Below are positions 1 through 11,037 of a stretch of 64,000 nt of DNA, piece by piece. Numbering within the stretch: the first letter of the stretch is position 1; each line of letters opens with the position of its first letter. Origin of the DNA: Cerioporus squamosus (Eukaryota > Basidiomycota > Agaricomycetes > Polyporales > Polyporaceae); assembly GCA_022592435.1 (NCBI GenBank), contig JABYQS010000037.1, positions 1 through 64,000 on the forward strand. Direction: 5' to 3'. The notes under the pieces are model-generated. The model was given only the letters and a program-made list of their open reading frames with translations, ran no database searches and was not told where the DNA came from. The translations under genes and the position numbers were made by a program.

Positions 1-645
1 TCCGGTGGTATCTGTCGCACCTCTGCAGCAGTGCTTCTGACAGCCACCAAGGTGCGATAGACATCGCAGCAATTACATAGTATCTATCGCAAGAGACCCC
101 AAGTGCGGTAGCCTTCTGTCGCATGGCTGCAGCAGGGCCTCTGGTGTTTCTCAGAGGTAGACGAGTATCTTACCTGAGCAAAGTAAGTCATGAATTGGTA
201 GTTGATGTGGTTTCTTGTTGGTTCTGGGGCTGGTAGCTTGGCGACTCATCCCTTGGTGAAACGATCGAGCAGCGGAGTAGGTAAAGAAAGATGAATGTGA
301 GGGAAGCAGGTCGAACGTGAGGAGAGGAGTCCGAGAGAGGGGTGAGACAGAGCAGCGCTAGGCTCCTGTACAGCTGCTGCAGATGTGCGACACAGGTATA
401 TTGCGGTGCGGCAGTTGAGGGAAGTTCGGTACATGGTGAGATATGGCGCCAGGAACGCCAAGCACATGGGGCGCTTGTGTGCCGGTGATCCGATGATGCG
501 CGCGCTTAGTGTCCGCCAGACAGTCCAGACATCTCTCCGGAGCCCGGGCATTCAGAGTTCGCTGGTTGTGGTCGACTACGGCCACCTATTCCTCCCTCCT
601 CCTCTTCCGCCTGGCTACGGCCTGCCCGCACACCCACCGCCTGCG
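1..645. other. Upstream region of the ARK kinase
   Basis: No gene is supported here. The first 150 bases hold an imperfect direct repeat: a block with CTGTCGCA and CTGCAGCAG near 12-42 recurs near 116-147. The complementary strand of 250-360 is CT-rich like a basidiomycete 5' leader. It is followed on that strand by an ATG at 191-189 and a GTAAGA-type donor, so a divergent gene may begin here and run out of the window. That is inference only. Confidence 0.4.
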
Positions 646-3600
646 ATGCAGGCCTACCCGCAGGCCTTCGTGCAGCCCAACAAGGGCACGCTTGTCCCAG
701 GCCAGTCAATCACCGTCAATAAGTATACTGTCGTAGTCGAGCGCTACCTCAGTCAAGGTCCGTCGTTGCTACATCGCCCTCCCATCTCGACCCGACACCC
801 CTCCAGGCGGCTTCGCCCATGTCTATCTTGTTAGGACCTGCTCAGCCAGGTCTACAACACTACCCACCATGTCCTCAAGCGGATCGCGATACCGAACGAA
901 GCTATGCTCTCGGAGGTCAAGAAGGAGGTCGACATCATGGTGAGTGTTCCTTCATCCTCTAAACGAGAACGTTCGAGCGACTGTGACGTCTGTCCGCTGG
1001 ACCGGGGCCTGAGTTGTGCCCCCTTCCACGCACAGACGATATGGACTGTCCGTGCATGCTCTGTGACCCATTGCACCGCGCCTTCCCGCCTACTTTGGCG
1101 CATTGTCCGCTGCTGCCATGTTCGGACAGTTTGCCTGTTCTTCGCATGCATAGTCCATCGGTCACTCCCTGCGCGGGTGCTGGTACTGTTTACAATTGAC
1201 GTGAGGTCGTTTCGCGCGGGTCTGGTCAGGGTAGGCAGCGGGAACGCTGAGAAGTCTACGGTTGTACTGCTCTGCGAGGAAAGCGGGCACATCATCTGGA
1301 CCCCCCGGATTGTAGTCGGCTCGCCGGTCGCGGAGCCACCTGTGCGGTCGGACGGCCGCACGACCGGCGTAGCACTGCGACATCCTCACCAGGAACATGA
1401 TCCCACGTTTCAACCGAATACATGCTGGACATAAGCCACACAAAGGTCAATCATGACGGGCACGACGCCGATCTTCTGGGGCACATAATTCAGAGCATGT
1501 CCAGGATGTATCGCTGATTGCGCGAGTTCTGACCTGGTGCACTTCGGCGAGTGGAAGTGCAGGTGACCGCTGGGCAAACTACTGAGGGTCCGGTGGGCGG
1601 GCGCATGTTCACTTTCATCCTATGCATATTCGTACGCGCGTACACCAATCAGCGGACAAGACCATTATTACTGTCTTGCCCCTCGTACTCCGCACTAACC
1701 CGCGATACACAGCGCATCCTCAAAGGCCACCCGAACATTGTCTTCCTCATCGATGCTGCCTGGCATCGCATGGCGAACGGGACGTACGAGGTCTTCATCC
1801 TCATGGAGTTCTGCCCTGGCGGAGGCATTATCGACATGATGAACCGCCGTCTCCGCGAACGACTCACCGAGGCCGAGATCCTTACCATCTTCGTCGACGT
1901 CTGTGAAGGTCTCGCAGCTATGCATGCGCTCAAGCCGCCGATCCTGCATCGCGACCTGAAGGTCGAGAACATCCTCCAGGCCTCCCCGACGTCGTACAAG
2001 CTGTGCGATTTCGGCAGTGCGACGCCTGTCCAGAAGGTGCCCTCGAATACGCAAGAGCTACGCGCGCTTGAGGCCGACCTTAATCGACATACCACGCTGC
2101 AATATCGCGCACCCGAGATGATTGACGTGCACCTTCGACGTCCTATTGACGAGAAGAGTGACGTCTGGGCGTTAGGTACGTATGTTCGCCGCGTGTTGTG
2201 TGAGAGGAAGCGTGACCTCTCTCTCAGGTGTGCTTCTCTACAAGCTGTGCTACTACACTACACCCTTCGAAGAGCACGGTCCCCTCGCGATCTTGAACGT
2301 GCAGTACAAGATCCCACCATACCCTGTGTACTCGGCGCAGATGAACAGCCTGATAGGTGAGTATGTTTCGATAGCAATATAGCTCCTTCCTGTCTGACGT
2401 CGTCGCAGCGTCGATGCTGAAGGAGCACGGAGCACAACGTCCCTCCGTCTTCGAGATCCTCCAACACGTGCACAATCTCCGTGGAACCAAGTCCAAGTTC
2501 CAGTACAGTATTCCTGCCAAGGAACCGCTCTCGCCTCGCTCGTTGCAAGCACCCCTCCAAGCTCTGTCACCGAACATCGCTGCTAACCCCCTCGACGATC
2601 TCGTCTCGTACCGGTCACAGCAGGGCGCTCCGAAGAATGCTGGCGTCGAGGCTCGCGAGAAGGTGCTCGAGGCGATTGCGCCCATGCGCCGTGGACGACC
2701 GGTACAGAGTCAAGGCGGCAAGGCTCCCTCCCGTTCCGGAAGCCCTGAGAAGCCTGAGAAGCCTGTGGCCTTCGAGACCAAGTTTGGCGACGAGGATGAT
2801 CGCGCTTGGAAGGGATTGCGGCCAGCGAGGTCCGGGCTGCCTTCTCTTGGGGCGGACACTGCTTCTCTGGCCAGTAAGGGCGACGCGGACGCTTGGAGCA
2901 TCGGGTCACGCCAGTCTGCGCAGAAGCCCGATGCGAGCGAGCGCCGCGCGTTCGACAACGACTTCTCCACGAGCTTTGGAAGCAAGTTTACTGCTGCTCG
3001 CTCGCCACCGACTACCAAGCCTGCGGAGGGGACCTCGTCTGGGTTTGGTGCTGGGTTCGGAGACGCGTTCGATCCGTCCAAGGTCGCATCGGCGTCGTCG
3101 CAGTCTCAGTCTTCGTCCCGCCCTCCGCTGTCACAGCAGCCGTCGCGATATCGTCAGAGCCGCATAGGCAAGGACGCGTTCGATGGCTTGGGACTTTCGT
3201 CGCAGCAGCAGCAAGTGCCCACGCTCGGTGAGGCACGAATGAGCAGGACAGGTCTGGCGAGCTTCGGGTCGTCTTCTGCGTCGTCGAGCACCCCGTACAA
3301 CCTCACGCCTCCCACAGGCGGTGGACTTGGCACATCTAACACGACATACCGGCCTCCGAGTGGGCCTGCCTCGCGACCCACGCCATCACCGCAACCATCG
3401 TCGCAGCACCAAGTGCAACCCCAGTCGACGAACCTTTCACCGATACCTCCCCCGTCGCAGACATGGCGACAACACGTCCAGCCTCCCTCCTCGTCGCAGC
3501 CCCAAGAGGGCCTCTCCGCCGAAGAGCGCTTCCCTTCGCTCGAGGATCTCGACAGGACGTTCGGTTCTCCGTCACCAGGTTCCACGGAGAAGCCGCCATC

Positions 3601-5971
3601 GCGCGCCGTCGACCGTCCGCCCTCCCGGAGCAGCTACATGGGCTCGTTCGGGACAGGGAACCAGGGCCTCACCGCGCCAGGTGGAGTGAAGGGCCGGTTC
3701 GACGGCGTACGCTCGCAACATGTCACCGGGACGGCGATGCGCGAGGCCCGCGCGCCTGGCTCCCGACAGTCCACGTTCCTCCGCAACGTCGAGTCCGTGC
3801 AGACGAAGACTGAGGACGGGCCGAGCAAGCAGCCGCTCGCCTCCCGGCCGTCGCTGTCGCGCAAACACAGGAGCTCGGTGTCGATGAAGACTGCGGCGCA
3901 AGCACAGCCCGAGCCCATCGACCTACTGTCGGGTGCGGGTGCCAATACACCGTCGCTGCCGCCACGGCCTTCGCCAGCCCGTGCTGAGCCGCAGGACTGG
4001 CTCACGGGCACGGACGAGCCGATGGGTGGGCCGCTGGGCGCACGCTCGACCGGGGCTGGTGTGTCGCAGTCGCATGGTGCTCAACCGGTGCTGCGGGACT
4101 CGCCCAGCAAGCGGGCGAGCTACATCGAGCGCTCTCCGATCATGCTGCAGAAACCACTCGAGGCGGAGAGCGTGCCCGCCCCTCAGGCGCCGGTTCAGGC
4201 GCAGCCTGCGGTGACGGAGCTCGAGCGCGAGTGGGACATGGCGCTGGACAGGCTCGACCAGATCCCGGCGGGCAAGTCGGAGCGGGAGCGGCGGGAGAGG
4301 GAGAAGGAGAAGGTCAAGGAGAGGGAGAAGCGGCGGTCGCGGTCGAAGTCGCGGTCCCCTGGTGCGACCGCGACGAAGGCGTTCATCACGCGCAATGATG
4401 TCGATACGGCAGGTCTTGGGCTCGGGCTTCCGTCCTCTGGTACTGGGAGTAGGGCGGGCACGAACGCGAGGCAGACCGCGACTCCGTCCCCGAGCGGGCT
4501 CACGGATAACTGGAGCCCGGTGTCGTCTCCCAAGCGGAGTCGGGCGCCCACGGGGTCCAGGTCGAAGCAGGGCTCGATGTCGTCAAGCGGGGACGAGGAG
4601 CCTGAGGACGTGAATGGGTACGTGCCGAAGGGCGGGGCGGGGGAGAAGGCGACATCCAAGAGTGGCATGCAGTTCGGCAGCAATGGTTCCGCGATGGCGC
4701 CCCCGGCAGACGGACAGCGGAGGCGGAGGACGAAGAGTAAGAGCCGGCAGAGCTCGGTGCACGACTTGGTGGATTTGTGGGGCGGAGGTCTTGAGAAGTC
4801 CAAGAGTCCGACGGAGCGTGCTCCTGGCACGGGAAAGCGGAACTCTGTCATCGTGCTAGCGTCGACGTCGGCAACCATGAAGCCTCCCCCGCTGACGAAC
4901 AAGCCGCGGTCGTCGTCCCCGCAGCCGATCGCCACGGCAAGACCTGCGTCCCCGAGCAGACACGCGAAGCAGGCCTCCTCTACCCAGCAGCCTACGGGTG
5001 GATCACGACGGCTGCCTATACCCCCTGCTGCGACGCCGGAGCCCCCTACTCCTACTGGTCGTTCACGGCCTGCATCGATGTTCATCGCCCCCGTCACCGC
5101 GTCCAGGTCGACTCCCGCCGAGATGGGCATCGCATCGTCCTCCGAGGCTGCTGCGTCGTTCGCGCAGCAGGCCCTCTCCCCACCCGATACCCCGCGCTCT
5201 CGCAAAGGGACGAGGCGGAGCTCAATATCCGACATGGTGCAGCATTACGAGGCGATCGGGGGCTCGAAGCCCAAGGGACCAGGGCCCGGGCCACCAGCAA
5301 AGCCAGCCGGACTTTCGGTCAAGACGCAGCACCAGAGCAAACCCAGCAACGCGTCGTCGGACCTCGCCGTCCCGTCGCCCTCGTCGGCAGCGACGCGATT
5401 CCCAAAGCTGTCACCCACGAGCTCTCCCGTGCTCACCAAGGCGAGCCTGGCTGTGCCCGACGATACTGGCCGGTCGCAGTACGGCCGCGACTTTGCGAAG
5501 CACAGGACGTCGCCGACGGGTCTGCCTCCTCGGTCGTCGCCTGTTGGTCGCCTGGAGACCCCGTACTCGAGCTCGTTTAATCCCAGCTCCTCCACACAAG
5601 GACAGACGCCACTGAACGGCCTGCCCTCGCGCCGCTCCCCCCTCTCCCTCGAGCCGCCGCGTGACCAGCCGTCGCGTGCGTCCGTCGCATCCACGCGGGG
5701 GGACATCGGCATGGGCCCGCCGCCGTCGCCGAAGATTGAGCGCAAGTTGTCTGATACGGCGCACCTGGAGGCGGCGAACCCGAATGCGAACCCGAACTTG
5801 CGCTCGCCGTCGCCCGAGAAGCCGTACCAGGGCGTGTCGAAGCTGATTGACAGGTGGCAGCGCGTGGCGGACGAGACGACCCCAGCGGGCCTGGGGGCAC
5901 CGGGAGCCCGACGTGGAGCGGCGCCGCCTCGGAAGGCAGGGATCGTTAGTGGGGGCTCGGGGCGTGGATGA
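646..5971 (+). CDS. ark1: Ark/Prk (NAK) family serine/threonine protein kinase
   Basis: Actin-regulating/AAK1-type kinase expected to control endocytosis and cortical actin. Five exons: 646-757, 807-939, 1713-2175, 2228-2356, 2409-5971. The kinase domain fills roughly residues 15-330, with the glycine loop ([11 protein letters not shown]), catalytic loop [14 protein letters not shown], the APEM motif, and a tail ending [17 protein letters not shown]. More than 1,100 residues of Ser/Pro/Gln-rich low-complexity tail follow, as is usual in fungal Ark1 proteins. The chosen ATG gives a short N-terminus ending [16 protein letters not shown]; the frame is open upstream, so the start is uncertain. 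In exon 2, VYLVRT (ending 838) and [15 protein letters not shown] (from 850) lie in different frames with 11 bases between them. Total exon length is one base short of a multiple of three, so one missing base explains it. Intron 2 is unusually long. Confidence 0.9.
940..1712 (+). other. 773-nt intron within the Ark kinase gene
   Basis: The donor GTGAGT follows EVKKEVDIM. The acceptor is preceded by a CTAAC branch site at 1695-1699 and leads directly into [10 protein letters not shown], so no coding sequence is missing. Neighbouring introns are about 50 nt, which implies some 700 nt of inserted sequence. I see no terminal inverted repeats, target-site duplication or convincing ORF inside it. 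Confidence 0.75.
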
Positions 5972-6452
5972 GCGGATGCTTGGGAGGTGTTGGAGGTCCT
6001 TGGATTATGGATGGACATGCATGCACACAAGACATCGAGAACTGTTGATTGCAAGTACTCATGATCCTCCGCCACGACCGTTCTGCAATTGCTTTCTCTA
6101 ATTCAGTCATGACCGAAGCATTCGAGTCTTGGCCTGTTAGTTCACATCTTGCCGTATGTAGGAGATCGAATATTGTATATGATCTATGGGCGTGCGGGCG
6201 TGCTACATGTAGGACGTCATGGCATTCGCGAAAGCAAGAGTAGAGCGCAGATAGGATACATTGTATAACTTATGCGAACTGGTAACGGCACGAAAGAGCT
6301 TCCAGCGCGAGTGCCTTCAAGTTGCATCTAGCATCTATCAAAGGATGAATCCTGCTTGACGCGTTAATCACTTCTTGGACGGGACAGCGACAACAAAGAT
6401 GGCGAACGACAGATGGGCTCACCAATCCGTACACAGGCTGCACAGCGTATCT
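5972..6452. other. Intergenic region between convergent genes
   Basis: Holds the 3' ends of the Ark kinase and the copper transporter. No gene or clear structural element is seen. Confidence 0.6.
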
Positions 6453-7413
6453 TCACCGACCCAACAGTAGCTCTCGCGCTACGTCTCGTCCGCGCCCAGG
6501 CTCCCACGTCTCTCCGTCCGCAGGGTAGACGTTGCCCTTGACGAGGTCCGTGTCCCCCGCAAGCCCGAGCTGTACGGCTGCAGCGTCAGCGCGGGCGATG
6601 TTGGAGTGGTTGGGGTGGATGAATATGCTGTCGGGTTTTGACCTGGACCGAGGACGGTTGGGGCGCGTGGGAGGATAGGTAGAGCTGGACTCAGAGAACC
6701 GGTCGTCGTTGGGGGATGTTAGGAGCGGCTCCTTCACATGCTCGAGGCTGCACATAGTGAGAAACCGAACGGGGGGCCATGAGAGGGGAAGGGGGACGTA
6801 CTCGTGTGACGATTGTGGGGACAGGTCTAGGTATTCAATGACGAACTGACCTGCGGCGAGGGTGGTGACCTGGGCTAGATGAGCCTGGCTACGCGCCCTG
6901 CATTAAGGGCAGCACTCACGGCTACTATGATCAGGCTGTTCCGAGCAATATCAAGCCTTGGTCTTACCAGGATGTAGCAAGGACTCACCCAAAGCTGAAC
7001 GTCATCCCGATGAGCATGTACAGCCTGAGAGCGCACCCGTCATTCAGCAACACGCAACGACGCAATATGCCAGCCCTCCCCCGTCACTCTGGGGATACGC
7101 ACAGTCTGTCAAGGGTGACCAGCCAGTACAGGCATGTCCGCCACAGCGCGGTGCCAGCGCGGGATCGCCTCCGGAACGGGTTCCACTTCTTCGAGATGGC
7201 ATAGGTTAAGAGCCTATGCACGCTAGTCTTGAGCGACTACTTTCCATGGGTTGGGAGATGTTGGGGATCTTACCTCTCGGAGAGACAGACGAAGATGGTG
7301 AGGATGGAGGCGACGAAGAAGGACCAGGCGGAATCGAGGTGAAGGCCGGCGACCAAGACGTGCTCGCCTAGCAGCCCGAAGTGAAGGTGGTCCTCCCACC
7401 CGCCTTCCATCAT
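6453..7413 (-). CDS. CTR-type copper transporter
   Basis: Small membrane protein of the Ctr family, which imports or mobilises Cu(I) as a trimer. Six exons (high to low): 7413-7274, 7213-7103, 7024-6989, 6935-6920, 6869-6802, 6747-6453, totalling 221 residues. The N-terminus reads WEDHLHFGLLGEHVLV and leads into helix 1 (SAWSFFVASILTIFVCL). Helix 2 (WLVTLDRLLYMLIGMTFSFG) contains the diagnostic MxxxM motif, and helix 3 is LIIVAVTTLAAGQFVIEYL. A hydrophilic tail of about 95 residues follows. The ATG pair at 7413/7410 is the first in frame after an upstream acceptor-like CACAG, so an additional upstream exon is possible. No Met-rich N-terminal motif is present, as in low-affinity or vacuolar Ctr proteins. 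Exon 4 is only 16 nt. Confidence 0.88.
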
Positions 7414-7838
7414 TCTGGATCGCGCGTCAGTACTAGTGCTGGGTGTCTTGACTTCGTCGACGTCGTCCTCGTTCTCTTCCTCGCAGTATGGTGCAGTCTG
7501 TGGTAGCAGGTGTGTCTGTGTGAAAAGGACCAAGATTAGGTTGACGTAGCCGTACAGGTATACTTAGCAACTGAGCAACATAGCGATTTCCGATATTCTC
7601 GGAACGGTCGTCGCAACCCGGGCCCTCCCGGGCCGCGGCTGGAACGGTCGTCCACCTCGGTGGACCGTCACCTCAAGGCCTCATCAGTGTAAGTAGTCGT
7701 AACAATCGTAGCATTCACCGTACTGAGGCTATGGATACAGGTCATAAAATGCGCTAGATCTACTGCGGCAATCCTCCTCGTTGGCCACCGTCTTCGACTG
7801 GAAAATTCGTGACGACACCGGAAGTCTTCAGTGCACAC
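7414..7838. other. Intergenic region with short inverted repeats
   Basis: Lies between two minus-strand genes. At 7600-7670 there are two copies of GGAACGGTCGTC, a CCCGGG pair spaced by four bases, and a GTCCACC/GGTGGAC hairpin. These may form the 3' end structure of the expansin-like gene. No gene is seen. Confidence 0.5.
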
Positions 7839-8432
7839 TCAAGGCTTGAAGCCCTTCTGCTTGAAGTGCCAGTCGATGCTGATGACGCCCTCATCGAGCG
7901 ACGCGCCCAGGGCTTGGAAGAGGGAGGGGCTCAAGTCTACCATTGCCCCGGGTCAGGACATGCAAGGTCCACCGAACACCGAACAACCGAGCTCACCGAG
8001 GTCGCTGCTCCCACATCCTGGGCAAGAGTCACGCACGAGGCCGAAGGCGTGCTTTCCGTTCTTCTTGTTTACGATCTCAACAAACTGCAGGACGAAGGCC
8101 GGTCAGAACCTGCGAGCGTTCTGGAGCATGGCAGGGTGTGCACACCTGTTCGCAGTTACCGCCGCCGTTGAACCGAGACGACGGGATGGCAACTATGTGG
8201 TCGCTGTCCACGTTGAACTTGCCGCATGCGCCAAGCCCGACGTTGAAGAAGGTGCCCTATTAAGTAATTTCGGAAAGGTCAGCTTCGGTATGCAGCCAAA
8301 CTGGCACAGTACACATACCCTTCCGCTGTGAGTGATGCGCTTCTCCAGTATCTCAGGACCCACTGGCGCAGGGGCAGCCAGCGCGGAGCCGACGAGAGCA
8401 AGGACGAGAGCAAGGTACGTGAAGGGTGCCAT
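7839..8432 (-). CDS. Secreted expansin-like (RlpA-like double-psi beta-barrel) protein
   Basis: Four exons (8432-8319, 8256-8146, 8084-7997, 7936-7839) give 136 residues. Residues 1-20 (MAPFTYLALVLALVGSALA) are a classical signal peptide, and a Kex2-like KR follows in EILEKRITHSG. The mature part is a single barwin/expansin-fold domain: TFFNVGLGACG, FNVDSDHIVAIPSSRF, GGGNCEQFVEIVN, LVRDSCPGCGSSDLDLSP and EGVISIDWHF. Paired cysteines and the Asp in DLDLSP are the family hallmarks. Such proteins are secreted by wood-decay and mushroom-forming fungi and are linked to wall loosening or host interaction, without known hydrolase activity. It lacks the C-terminal carbohydrate-binding domain of plant expansins. 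A TATA box lies upstream. Confidence 0.92.
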
Positions 8433-9552
8433 AGTTCGTGAAAGGAGCGTGATGCACCAAGAGACTGCCGCACAGCGGTGACGAGAGCGAAGACAGAGCA
8501 AGGAGGATATCGTACAGTAGTCGGTGAATGCTAGACGTTCGACGTCCAGGTGAGCTGACCGCGCTGCGAGACTGGCTGGGGAGCACAGACGGAGCTGCGC
8601 GTCTTATATAGGGATCCCGAGAACAATACCGAGTTGTTTTGACGTGCCGCCCATACTGTGCCTGGAAGATGCCGCCGAGTCCGCCGTAACTAGTATCCCA
8701 CTGCAGAGCAAGGAGGTTTCTGTTCCGCGGATGGCCTGCTGGCGAGCCGCCGCATGGATCGGAGCTGACTGGGCGGGACCAGAGCTGGAGGGGATCCGTC
8801 TCATGATCTGTGAGAATCAGCACACGGAGGGATGGCCGCTGGATACCATAGCATCCGATGCCATACATGATACGGCCGGGCGGTCATGACGGTGAATCGT
8901 TCTCCGATGAGGGGTTGGTAGTTGACAATGCACCGCGTCGCCTCGCGAGCATCATACAAGACGACCTCTGCGCTGACTGCCACGTCAGATAATTGGTCAA
9001 CCGTTCACAGATGTTGCCTCAAACTTCCCTTCAGAATACTCGTCTTCCCGGAGTGAGGCTGAGACACCGGAGCTGAGCGGCGAACCCCTGGAAGCGACTC
9101 GACGGAAATGATGGCACACCCATCAGCTGGCGACCGGTATGTCCGTGATGCGCAAGGGGACCGGTGCTGGAAGAACGGTGGTCCTGTACACATCCAGGAG
9201 TACACCCGCACGATTTCGAAACGGCGCCGTTCCTGGCGAATTTGATGATCGCTCCCTCTCCGATGCGAACGCGTACAGCGAGACCTCCGGTTCGCAGGTA
9301 GGTCCAGGTATTATAGGAGGTGATTATAGGAAGACTGCATGTTACATCAAGAGCATGAGTGAACTCTCAACAGACTCGAAAAGAGTCCTGCTCACCTATC
9401 CAATCTGAATCCCCACCCGGGAGTCTTCAAGTTCGTCAAACGTTGAAGTAAGTAGTTGTGCAGTTGAGCACTTCAGCGGCAATATCCCCGGGGCTTTGCT
9501 GTCCAGAGAGCAGCGAGGCCGCACAGCTCAAGGTTGTGTATGCACCGAGCGA
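8433..9552. other. Non-coding region upstream of the expansin-like gene
   Basis: Promoter and leader of the expansin-like gene, then about 900 bases with no supported gene. ORFs on both strands are short and show no domain-like sequence. Confidence 0.5.
8603..8610 (-). promoter_or_regulatory. TATA box of the expansin-like gene
   Basis: On the minus strand the sequence reads TATATAAG, about 170 bases before the start codon at 8432. This leaves room for a leader of about 140 nt. Confidence 0.55.
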
Positions 9553-9806
9553 CCGGGAACGTCACCTTTGTGCAGATCTTCGATGGCGGGTGAGTACACC
9601 GATATGCACCCGTTGGTCCCCGCTTGCCTCGCTAGTCTAACGCCAATATAGTTGCACCCGCCAGACATATGGCCCCACACGACCACCCGGAGGCGACTTT
9701 GGTGAGGCGATTGCTCCTTCTGCCCTTCCCGCATCCTGACGTGAACGCTGTCCAGGACATGATTACCAGATGGGTGAAGAATATCCCATTCGATGTGATC
9801 GGGTGA
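9553..9806 (+). pseudogene. Detached 3' end of a serine carboxypeptidase gene
   Basis: Three exon pieces (9553-9589, 9665-9701, 9756-9806) encode the C-terminus of an S10 carboxypeptidase: GNVTFVQIFDG, the catalytic-histidine motif GHMAPHDHPEATL, then DMITRWVKNIPFDVIG and a stop. They match the last exons of the gene at 45611-43727, including both intron positions, but are inverted relative to it. Nothing upstream encodes the rest of the enzyme, so this is a duplicated gene tail without a start. Splice sites and frame remain intact, which suggests a recent event. Confidence 0.85.
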
Positions 9807-10031
9807 TGAGCACCCAGGGACCCGTATGTCAGTTAGGGCTCGAGAAGGTTCCCAGTCAGCGGAGGCGTCTTCGTGATAAAATACAATACTCACTCGGGTA
9901 CAGACTCGTATGGCAATGAGGTCTCTTTGGATGGCGTGTTGCAAATTGCGAGCCGGGAGCTGTTCTATGCTGTCGCCAAGCTCATGGTGGGCCACTGAGC
10001 CAGCTTCTGGGCAGCGCGTCTCGCATTCGCG
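9553..10031 (+). repeat. Inverted segmental duplication, arm 1
   Basis: This roughly 480 bp block is nearly identical to the reverse complement of 43495-43980, with scattered substitutions and a few short indels. It spans the carboxypeptidase tail and about 225 bases of its 3' flank. Similarity stops sharply at both ends, and no terminal repeats are evident at the borders. Confidence 0.88.
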
Positions 10032-10169
10032 CCTGTGGCTGAGTCACGTGCCTTACACGCGTTTGGGTTGCCTGTTCGAGATTCGTCGCGTTGCCCAGTG
10101 TTCCTCCTCTTCCCGTCACCATCGCGCTGCTCGATCCACACGGCGTATACCGCGACAAATCAATCCAAC

Positions 10170-11037
10170 ATGCGACGTGCACAAAGTGTCAGGCACTATG
10201 CTAAAGCATCGCTGGCGGGCGTCGGTGCAGACGATCTCGGCGTTTTGAAAGAAGACGAGTCCGTGGAGGATGTGCTTCGCAGGCAGCTGCTGGACAAGGA
10301 CAGGGAATGTGACCGGGTGCGCAATCATTGTACGGATACCCGACCAACACGAGAAGTGACCGTGATCACAGCTGCAAATCCAGATACAGTCGCTCCAGGC
10401 TCAGTTAGCACAGCGTCCACCACTCGACAAGATTCAGGCCCTTGAAAAGGAGTACACGAACCTGGAGCTCATCCTTCAGGGCACACAGCGCGAGAACGAG
10501 CGATGCATGGCGGAGCTTGAGAGGTCAGTCTATCACGCCATTCCCCATATACCACCCCGCTACATCCAGCCCATCGGCCTCTCACAGAGGAAAGGTACGA
10601 GAGAAGATGCTGGAGCGCGAACTCGAGAAACTCGCGGGTGCAAACTGGCAAGTAAGTCTTTCTGATCCGATTCCAGTGCAGTTCGCCGCTCCTGAGCTAA
10701 TGCATCCGAAACAAACCGCTAGACTAATCTGGACATTGCACCTGCGTCCGCCTCTGGTTTCCACGCACGAGCCGCCAGTCTTGCGAACTCTGGGAAGCCG
10801 AACTCACCAGCTCTTGACAAGTCGTCCATGTCCGCCTCAACACCCGACGCATCGAAGTCTCAAAGCGTCGAGGCCACGAAGGCGTACCTCGAGCAGGTAC
10901 GACTCGCGATCCTTGGAATGGAGCAGCGCATGCAGTCGCGCGAGGAGAAGCTTGCCAAGCACATCGAGCGTGCCGAGGCAGAGGGGGCACGATTCGAAGA
11001 TATCCGCAAGCAGGTCTTGCCTGCGACCAGCTCATAG
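10170..11037 (+). CDS. Small coiled-coil protein of unknown function
   Basis: Four exons (10170-10316, 10372-10523, 10588-10651, 10723-11037) encode 225 residues and close in frame. The N-terminus is MRRAQSVRHYAKASLAG. Residues 30-120 are rich in heptad-like Glu/Leu/Arg, with LRRQLLDKDRECDR, QIQSLQAQLAQ, LELILQGTQRENERC and REKMLERELEKLAGANW. A Ser/Ala-rich linker follows, and the C-terminus (EQVRLAILGMEQRMQSREEKL) is a second predicted coiled coil. I do not recognise a named family; a cytoskeletal or centrosomal scaffold is possible. It directly follows the duplicated carboxypeptidase tail, which could have brought in a new upstream sequence. Confidence 0.7.

Noticed and set aside
189..191. 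Possible minus-strand gene start (MTYFAQ before a GTAAGA donor)
   Set aside because: Only six codons are visible before the window edge and no second exon is identifiable.
1162..1443. Minus-strand ORF inside the long Ark kinase intron ([20 protein letters not shown])
   Set aside because: Looks mildly protein-like but is short, without a domain or second exon; not enough to call an intronic gene.
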